A stretch of DNA of 16,006 nucleotides, from NCBI GenBank assembly GCA_905236935.1, contig CAJOQL010000103.1:1-16006 (forward strand). Reading direction: 5' to 3'. The translations under genes and the position numbers were made by a program. Shown here piece after piece: positions 14,320 to 16,006 of this stretch. The notes under the pieces were generated by a model that was not told the origin of the DNA, made no database searches, and saw nothing but the letters and a program-made list of their open reading frames with translations. How positions within the stretch are numbered: position 1 is the first letter of the stretch; every line of letters begins with the position of its first letter. The stretch is from an uncultured Bacilli bacterium (GTDB lineage Bacteria > Bacillota_I > Bacilli_A > RF39 > UBA660).

Positions 14320-14344
14320 CACTAAAAAGCTCCTTTCATATAAT
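14316..14344 (+). promoter_or_regulatory. promoter of the 73-residue protein gene, -10 in a hairpin loop
   Basis: TTAACA (14316-14321) and TATAAT (14339-14344) are 17 bases apart. The -35 box overlaps the TAA stop of the phosphoesterase gene and the -10 box is the loop of the hairpin at 14325-14362. Confidence 0.8.
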
Positions 14345-14362
14345 ATTTTGAAAGGAGTTTTT
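14325..14362 (+). terminator. terminator hairpin whose right arm is the next gene's ribosome binding site
   Basis: CTCCTTTCA (14330-14338) pairs perfectly with TGAAAGGAG (14349-14357), extended by one G-U and four A-T pairs, with a 10-base loop and a TTTTT tail (14358-14362). AAAGGAG in the right arm is the ribosome binding site of the ATG at 14363. Read-through RNA from the phosphoesterase gene would fold and hide the site; RNA starting from the TATAAT in the loop would lack the left arm. Confidence 0.8.
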
Positions 14363-14584
14363 ATGTATAACAATTATGAGCCTTTAAATAATAATCAGGA
14401 CAGACAATTTTTATTTCCATTTCTTTTAGGTGGACTTGGTGGTGCTGCCTTAACTAGTGTAACAAGACCAAGACCAGTATTTGTTAATAATCCAAGACCA
14501 ATGTATTATCCCCCATACCCTAGTGGCTATGGTTATAATTATTATGGAGGATATAATTATAATCCCTATCCATATTATAGATAA
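14363..14584 (+). CDS. small Tyr/Gly/Pro/Asn-rich protein, 73 aa
   Basis: A TTG start at 14348 is possible, but the ATG at 14363 has AAAGGAG five bases upstream and is the likely start. After a polar N-terminus comes a short hydrophobic Gly/Ala-rich segment (about 16-33, FLFPFLLGGLGGAALTSV) and then a low-complexity tail of Pro, Tyr, Gly and Asn (about 34-73, including YGYNYYGGYNYNPYPYY). There is no signal peptide. Such composition occurs in coat-like and surface-associated small proteins of Firmicutes, but I cannot assign a function. It has its own strong promoter and terminator and converges on the rodA-like gene with a 10-base overlap. Confidence 0.75.
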   Translation: MYNNYEPLNNNQDRQFLFPFLLGGLGGAALTSVTRPRPVFVNNPRPMYYPPYPSGYGYNYYGGYNYNPYPYYR

Positions 14585-15612
14585 GTATCAAATGATGCTT
14601 TTTCTTTTAACATAAATCCTAATAAAATCATAAAAGATATTATTGAAGAACCCCCATAACTTAAAAATGGAAGTGTTATTCCAATAATAGGAAATAATCC
14701 AATATTCATAAGTATATTGGCAACATACGAAAATATTAAAATATTTAAAGTTGAATTTAAAATATAAGTATCACTTTTAAGTTTGCCAAGTAAATAAAAT
14801 AATAAATTATAACTAATTAAAAATATAAATAAACCAACAATTCCAAAATTACTAATTAAAAGAGTTAGAGCAAAATCTGTATTGCTTTCAGGAAAATAAA
14901 CTTTTTCTTTAATTCCAAATAATCCTGAATTAGAGATATTTTTTAAAGCCTCATTTAATTGGTATCCTTCTTGATTAATAAAATTAGTTATTCTATCCAT
15001 TCGATAAAAGAAATTTGTTCCAAAAATATCTATAAAAATATTTTGATAAAAATAATATAGAATAAAAAAGGTACTAATTAATGTTATAGATATTACTATT
15101 GATATAATATAATACCATTTATTTATTTTCTTTAAAAATAGAAATGTAATCCAAATAATTAAATAAATTATTACTCCTCCAGTATCTGGTTCTAAGAAAG
15201 TTAATATACTTGGCACTATAATAATTAAACCAGATAATAATATATATTTAAAATCACTTAAATTATATTTATATGTAAAATGAGTTAAATAAAGAATTAA
15301 AAATATTTTCATAAATTCGCTAGGTTGAAATGAAAATCCTAAAATATTAAGCCAAGCTCTAGCTCCATTTACATAACTGCCTATTAATAAAGTTAATAGT
15401 AATAAAAAATTACCAAAAAGATATAAATATAAACTATATTTAAATATTAAATTAGTATTCATTTTATAAATAAGGAAAACTAAAATAAAACCTAAAATAT
15501 ACCATAATAATTGTTTAATATAGTAATTATTACTACTTATACTATAAAAATTATTAACGATGCTAAAAAGCATAAAAATAAAGATAATTATAATAATTAA
15601 TTTCTTTTTCAT
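14575..15612 (-). CDS. rodA: SEDS-family peptidoglycan polymerase (RodA/FtsW)
   Basis: SEDS proteins polymerise lipid II into glycan strands at the membrane with a partner class B PBP. The product has about ten hydrophobic helices and the signatures IKQLLWYILG (32-41), GARAWLNILGFSFQPSEFMK (83-102), LEPDTGG (140-146), FPESNTDF (240-247, catalytic Asp246) and FLSYGGSS (316-323). At 345 residues it is shorter than most. The conserved His before the catalytic Asp is Asn244, and the usual Glu-Glu after it is Ser-Asn (254-255). The N-terminal IKQLLW region favours RodA over FtsW, but the split is uncertain. The ATG at 15612 has no clear ribosome binding site; a TATAAT (15645-15640, minus strand) is the likely -10 box. 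Confidence 0.87.
   Translation of the reverse strand: MKKKLIIIIIFIFMLFSIVNNFYSISSNNYYIKQLLWYILGFILVFLIYKMNTNLIFKYSLYLYLFGNFLLLLTLLIGSYVNGARAWLNILGFSFQPSEFMKIFLILYLTHFTYKYNLSDFKYILLSGLIIIVPSILTFLEPDTGGVIIYLIIWITFLFLKKINKWYYIISIVISITLISTFFILYYFYQNIFIDIFGTNFFYRMDRITNFINQEGYQLNEALKNISNSGLFGIKEKVYFPESNTDFALTLLISNFGIVGLFIFLISYNLLFYLLGKLKSDTYILNSTLNILIFSYVANILMNIGLFPIIGITLPFLSYGGSSIISFMILLGFMLKEKASFDTYL
14583..14608 (+). terminator. intrinsic terminator of the 73-residue protein gene
   Basis: AAGTATC (14583-14589) pairs with GATGCTT (14594-14600), 7 bp with one G-U, around a 4-base loop, followed by TTTCTTTT. It lies within the last codons of the convergent rodA-like gene; on the other strand the G-U becomes a C-A mismatch, so it is one-directional. 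Confidence 0.78.
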
Positions 15613-15659
15613 ATTTATATTTTTAACAATAATTCATATATTATACTAATGGAGGATGC

Positions 15660-15914
15660 ATGAAATTACCTGAAATATTTAAAAATAAATTAAATGATAA
15701 TGTTAATAATAACAAAAAATTATTTATAAGTATGGATAATGATAATACTAATAATAACGATATATTTATTTCTTTTCCAGTTAAACTAAAACTTACTTAT
15801 TTTAATGGTGAAGAAGTAACTTCTATAATTGTCGGTAAAACTAAAAATTATCTTATAACTAAAAATCGAAATGTTATTTATTTAAAGGATCTTAAAGAAA
15901 TTAAAAAAGCCTAA
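15660..15914 (+). CDS. hypothetical protein, 84 aa
   Basis: I do not recognise a family. An Asn/Asp/Lys-rich N-terminal half (1-34) precedes a likely beta-rich part, IFISFPVKLKLTYFNGEEV (35-53), then SIIVGKTKNYLITKNRNVIYL. It looks like a small soluble beta domain. GGAGG lies 4 bases before the ATG, and a clear terminator follows. It is divergent from the rodA-like gene. Confidence 0.75.
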   Translation: MKLPEIFKNKLNDNVNNNKKLFISMDNDNTNNNDIFISFPVKLKLTYFNGEEVTSIIVGKTKNYLITKNRNVIYLKDLKEIKKA

Positions 15915-15938
15915 TTGACTAGTTCAAATGGGCTTTTT
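15904..15938. terminator. bidirectional intrinsic terminator
   Basis: AAAAAGCC (15904-15911) pairs with GGCTTTTT (15931-15938) around a 19-base loop that can itself form a small TTGA/TCAA helix. T-runs follow on the plus strand and A-runs precede, so it can end both the 84-residue gene and the convergent gene entering from the right edge. It overlaps both stop codons. Confidence 0.85.
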
Positions 15939-16005
15939 ATTTTAATTTATTAATGCGCTCTTCAAAGTCTATACTTTCACAAATATATGAGCCTGATACA
16001 ACAGT
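15937..16005 (-). CDS. 3' end of a gene running off the window
   Basis: The last 69 bases on the minus strand are open in one frame and end in TAA at 15939-15937. They encode TVVSGSYICESIDFEERINKLK, with the bidirectional terminator right at the stop, as expected for a real gene end. The VVSGSYICES segment is somewhat like the VTGSLYFISD ending of folylpolyglutamate synthases, but 22 residues are too few to name it. Confidence 0.55.
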   Translation of the reverse strand, partial: TVVSGSYICESIDFEERINKLK

Positions 16006-16006
16006 A

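Noticed and set aside
1..16006. Mycoplasma genetic code (TGA as Trp)
   Set aside because: All genes read full length with TGA as stop, tryptophans are TGG, and the operon's ATGA overlap uses TGA as a stop.

Overview
This is an AT-rich, densely packed bacterial chromosome segment, probably from a low-GC member of the Bacilli or a Mollicutes-adjacent uncultured lineage with a small genome (this placement is inference). The evidence is AT-biased codon use, many good AGGAGG-type ribosome binding sites, TTGACA/TATAAT promoters and T-run intrinsic terminators. The organism is not a classical mycoplasma: tryptophan is encoded by TGG, TGA acts as a stop, and a SEDS-family (RodA/FtsW) cell-wall polymerase is present. 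No gap between genes exceeds about 140 bases, so there is no long empty stretch to explain, and I saw no rRNA, CRISPR array, transposase, integrase or phage structural gene.

Layout. Bases 1-214 hold two tRNAs (CAU anticodon, then Leu-UAG) and their terminator. Bases 215-3100 hold an unknown 170-residue protein, an M18 metallo-aminopeptidase, a small protein with an HNH-like histidine pattern, and an unknown 140-residue protein with a strong promoter. Bases 3156-3752 hold a Flp/type IV pilin-like prepilin and a divergent DUF192 protein. Bases 3747-5288 encode a TPR-repeat protein with a separate C-terminal domain. Peptide deformylase (def) and topoisomerase IV subunit B (parE) converge at 5428-7897, each with its own terminator. 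An acidic single-pass membrane protein follows.

Bases 8864-13429 are a three-gene minus-strand transcription unit with its own promoter and terminator: a secreted protein with a C-terminal membrane anchor, a 1087-residue cysteine-rich secreted protein whose N-terminus resembles thioester-domain adhesins, and a small TadE-like single-pass protein. With the pilin-like gene this suggests a surface appendage or adhesion apparatus, and it is the most interesting content of the window. No Tad ATPase, platform protein or prepilin peptidase is visible here.

The last part (13474-16006) holds a membrane-anchored calcineurin-like phosphoesterase, a 73-residue Tyr/Gly/Pro-rich protein, the RodA/FtsW protein, a small unknown protein, and the 3' end of one more gene running off the window.

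Starts were moved from the longest open frame to the Shine-Dalgarno-supported codon for four genes (2518, 3468, 13376, 14363). A recurring theme is compaction: stop codons, terminators and promoters overlap each other, most strikingly at 14316-14362, where a promoter -10 box lies in the loop of a hairpin whose right arm is the next gene's ribosome binding site.
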